Of a stretch of 64,000 bases of DNA, positions 62,261 through 64,000 are shown one piece after another. The stretch comes from Hungatella_A sp034142505 (GTDB taxonomy: Bacteria; Bacillota; Clostridia; Lachnospirales; Lachnospiraceae), in NCBI GenBank assembly GCA_034142505.1, contig JAWZDV010000092.1, forward strand, positions 92,631-156,630, in the 5' to 3' direction. Positions within the stretch are counted from its first letter, which is position 1. The number at the start of each line of letters is the position of its first letter. A program made the position numbers and the translations under genes. The notes beneath the pieces were generated by a model that saw only the letters and a list, made by a program, of their open reading frames with translations, was not told the origin of the DNA and did not search any database.

Positions 62261-63100
62261 TTAACAATATTTCAAACTGTTCTTAACAAAATCCAGAGAC
62301 ATTTTCAGTTCTTCAAAGATATCGCAGTTTTCATACGATTTATCATGATCCGGCACATACCACTCCGGCCGAATCAATGTTTCACACAGTGGGATAAGCG
62401 TTTCCCACCGCATGGAACCGTAACCGGTCGGACGAAATACATACGATTCCTTCCACGCTCTTATGTTTCCCGTCCGGTAATAATCCTTTAAATGCACCAC
62501 CTCAATCCGGTTGGCATACTCTTTTAAGATTGCTTCCGAATCCGCCCCGCCGATTTCCATCCACCCCAGATCCGGTTCAAAAAGCAAATGTTCCGGTATC
62601 TCTTCCAAAATCTGTTCCATCCGATATTTCCCATTTTCCATATTGATAAACTCATAATTATGGTTATGATACTGCAGTTTCATACCATAGGACTCCAGCA
62701 ATGCCCCGGCGGAACGGATATTATCCAACAGTTCTTCTGTCAACGGAACATTGGGATTCAGCAATCCCACATATTCACATCCAATTTCCTTTAGATAACT
62801 GACTGCTTCCTCCGGTACTGCCCCCGGAAGTTCAAACGCATAGGCAAACTCTCCCCAGTTATTGCTTCCTTCAATTGGCTCTTTTCTGAGTATTTCCGTG
62901 GCAGAAACAAAACAGCCAAAGGGCTTTATACCGGCCTGTTCACATGCCCTGCGTATTTCCTCTGCTGATTTTCCAAAAAAGCCGGTTATTTCGATCCCGT
63001 CATATCCCAGATCTGCAACTTTTTTTAGGGTCCCTTCCATATCCTTCGCCATGCAGTCCAATAGAATATAGCCCGGTGCTCCAATTTTCACATTTCTCAT
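62261..63100 (-). CDS. Sugar phosphate isomerase/epimerase family protein
   Basis: A 279-residue xylose-isomerase-like TIM-barrel protein. The marks are an N-terminal 'KKVADLGYDGIEITGFFGKS', the metal-ligand regions 'YHNHNYEF' and 'FEPDLGWMEIGGADSEAIL', then 'RIEVVHLKDYYRTG' and 'YGSMRWETLIPLCE'. The family includes epimerases and isomerases of many sugars and inositols, so the substrate is open. AGGGGATTTTACC precedes the ATG. It is 22 bp after the lactonase gene, so the two likely form a sugar-acid catabolic unit continuing beyond the window. Confidence 0.88.
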   Translation of the reverse strand: MRNVKIGAPGYILLDCMAKDMEGTLKKVADLGYDGIEITGFFGKSAEEIRRACEQAGIKPFGCFVSATEILRKEPIEGSNNWGEFAYAFELPGAVPEEAVSYLKEIGCEYVGLLNPNVPLTEELLDNIRSAGALLESYGMKLQYHNHNYEFINMENGKYRMEQILEEIPEHLLFEPDLGWMEIGGADSEAILKEYANRIEVVHLKDYYRTGNIRAWKESYVFRPTGYGSMRWETLIPLCETLIRPEWYVPDHDKSYENCDIFEELKMSLDFVKNSLKYC

Positions 63101-63122
63101 GGTAAAATCCCCTCAATATTGA

Positions 63123-64000
63123 TTATGCCCTGCAGATACAAACCGGCGTCGGAACCGGTATATGCTTTCCTTCTGTCAGAATCCCCGTCGTTTGGTCCAC
63201 TGCAAACAGCACGATTTCATCGGTATCCTGATTTCCCACCAGCAGTGTTTTTCCACTCTCCGATATTGCAAAGTTTCTTGGTGTCCTTCCGCCGCAGGGG
63301 ACATTCGCCAGCCATTTCAAGGTGCCGTCGGCCTGAATTTTGTAACTTGTAATGCTATCATGGCCCCGGTTGGAAGCGTACAAAAACTGGCCGTCCGGTG
63401 TGATGTGCAGGTCCGCGCAGATATTCTCGCAGGCGGCCGGCAGCGTTGTGATCTGCTGGATGCTGACAAATGTTCCTGACTGCCTGTCATAATCCAGTAC
63501 ACTGATTGATGATTCTAATTCATTGATGATATATAAAATATCCGTCCCTGCCAGAAATTCTCCGAACCTTGGGCCGCTTCCAGGCTGACAGTCATACCCC
63601 TCGTTTTCACAAAACAGAAGTTCCCCATTCTGCATCACCCGGTAAACCACAAGCTTGTCTATCCCCAGATCTGGAATCAGCACTTTATCCGTCCCCGGAA
63701 TCGGAATGCAGGAATGGGCGTGGGGTCCCTTTTGGCGCACCGGATGAATACTGCTTCCCTGATGCTGCACAAACGACCTCTCATGTAATGCCCCCTTTTC
63801 GTCCACTGCATACGAACATACACTTCCTGTCATGAAATTCGCCACCATGACCGCGCTCCCATCCAGACAGGCGGCAACAAAACATGGGTCCTGGCCGTGA
63901 GTAGACGTTGTATCTATCAATTCCAGATCACCGCTGGCATTTGTAGTGCGGTAAGTCCCCGCCCCTTCGGGACAGGGAATGGTGCGGTAAGTCCCCGCCC
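63123..64000 (-). CDS. Lactonase family beta-propeller protein, 5' end outside window
   Basis: The frame is open through the window edge (292 complete codons seen), so the start lies beyond 64000. The sequence is a 7-bladed beta-propeller lactonase of the YbhE / 6-phosphogluconolactonase type. Blade motifs include 'GPRFGEFLAGTDILYIINEL', 'CADLHITPDGQFLYASNRGHDSI' and 'PRNFAISESGKTLLVGNQDTD', with about 50 N-terminal residues missing compared with the usual 340-350. Near the edge a 12-residue unit beginning GAGTYRT appears twice in tandem (36-bp DNA repeat). Cotranscribed with the isomerase. Confidence 0.85.
   Translation of the reverse strand, partial: AGTYRTIPCPEGAGTYRTTNASGDLELIDTTSTHGQDPCFVAACLDGSAVMVANFMTGSVCSYAVDEKGALHERSFVQHQGSSIHPVRQKGPHAHSCIPIPGTDKVLIPDLGIDKLVVYRVMQNGELLFCENEGYDCQPGSGPRFGEFLAGTDILYIINELESSISVLDYDRQSGTFVSIQQITTLPAACENICADLHITPDGQFLYASNRGHDSITSYKIQADGTLKWLANVPCGGRTPRNFAISESGKTLLVGNQDTDEIVLFAVDQTTGILTEGKHIPVPTPVCICRA
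63946..64000. repeat. 36-bp tandem duplication at the window edge
   Basis: The 19-bp sequence starting GTGCGGTAAGTCCCC occurs at 63946-63964 and again at 63982-64000, a period of 36 bp. The period is in frame with the lactonase gene on the minus strand. The repeat may continue beyond the window. Confidence 0.85.

Noticed and set aside
63946..64000. Possible CRISPR repeats at the window end
   Set aside because: The period is exactly 36 bp and in frame with the lactonase gene; the sequence between copies is itself coding and no spacer diversity can be seen.

Overview
The window looks like a chromosomal piece of a gut-type Gram-positive anaerobe of the Lachnospiraceae kind (Clostridium/Hungatella/Enterocloster-like). 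The reasons are strong AGGAGG ribosome binding sites, sigma-A promoters with 17-bp spacers, T-box leaders, rubrerythrin, GatCAB with an archaeal-type AspRS, Lpl-type ABC importers with YesM/YesN regulation, and many Firmicute-type families. This assignment rests on gene content only. No rRNA, tRNA, CRISPR array or insertion sequence was found.

Layout. 1-4.4 kb: drug-efflux region, with the first codons of a UvrA-like gene, a PadR regulator divergent from a MATE pump, an unknown small protein, and a second MATE pump behind a structured leader that ends in a terminator. 4.4-12.1 kb: a uronic-acid polysaccharide locus (solute-binding lipoprotein, two permeases, heparinase II/III-family lyase, GH88 unsaturated glucuronyl hydrolase) with a divergent AraC regulator; both enzymes lack signal peptides, so uptake probably precedes digestion. 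12.1-19.5 kb: housekeeping and stress genes (MORN-like membrane protein coupled to MscS, MmcQ/YjbR, a tRNA-dihydrouridine synthase with a low-complexity insert, acetamidase/formamidase, rubrerythrin, a SleB-like hydrolase, flotillin). 19.7-31.3 kb: arginine biosynthesis (argC-GNAT-argJ-argB-argD divergent from argG, with ARG-box-like sites between, and argH further on). argG and argH are separated by a broken AbiE toxin-antitoxin pair and by a radical SAM/SPASM gene coupled to a membrane protein with a Cys-Ala repeat tail.

31.4-37 kb: YfhO and GtrA membrane proteins, then a MarR-OYE-small membrane protein unit whose promoter holds two copies of a 17-bp site. 37-51.5 kb: a second glycan locus (metallophosphoesterase lipoprotein, Cys-type sulfatase, solute-binding protein, two permeases, YesN/YesM two-component system, GH29 fucosidase, 1234-residue GH2), suited to sulfated, fucosylated and galactosylated host glycans. 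Neither importer has its own ATPase. 51.5-57.9 kb: a T-box controlled operon for Asn-tRNA(Asn) formation by transamidation (AspRS, gatC, gatA, gatB, aminotransferase); gatB is split by a one-base frameshift that leaves an exact ATGA overlap. 57.9-64 kb: mntP behind a yybP-ykoY manganese riboswitch, a small conserved protein, an Rpn-family nuclease, tyrS behind a tyrosine T-box, and a sugar isomerase/lactonase pair cut by the window edge.

The best candidate for an undescribed system is the radical SAM enzyme plus its Cys-Ala repeat partner at 27524-29916. The two genes overlap as TAATG, the tail is predicted to face the cytoplasm, and its two 9-residue repeats differ in all four Cys codons without changing one amino acid.
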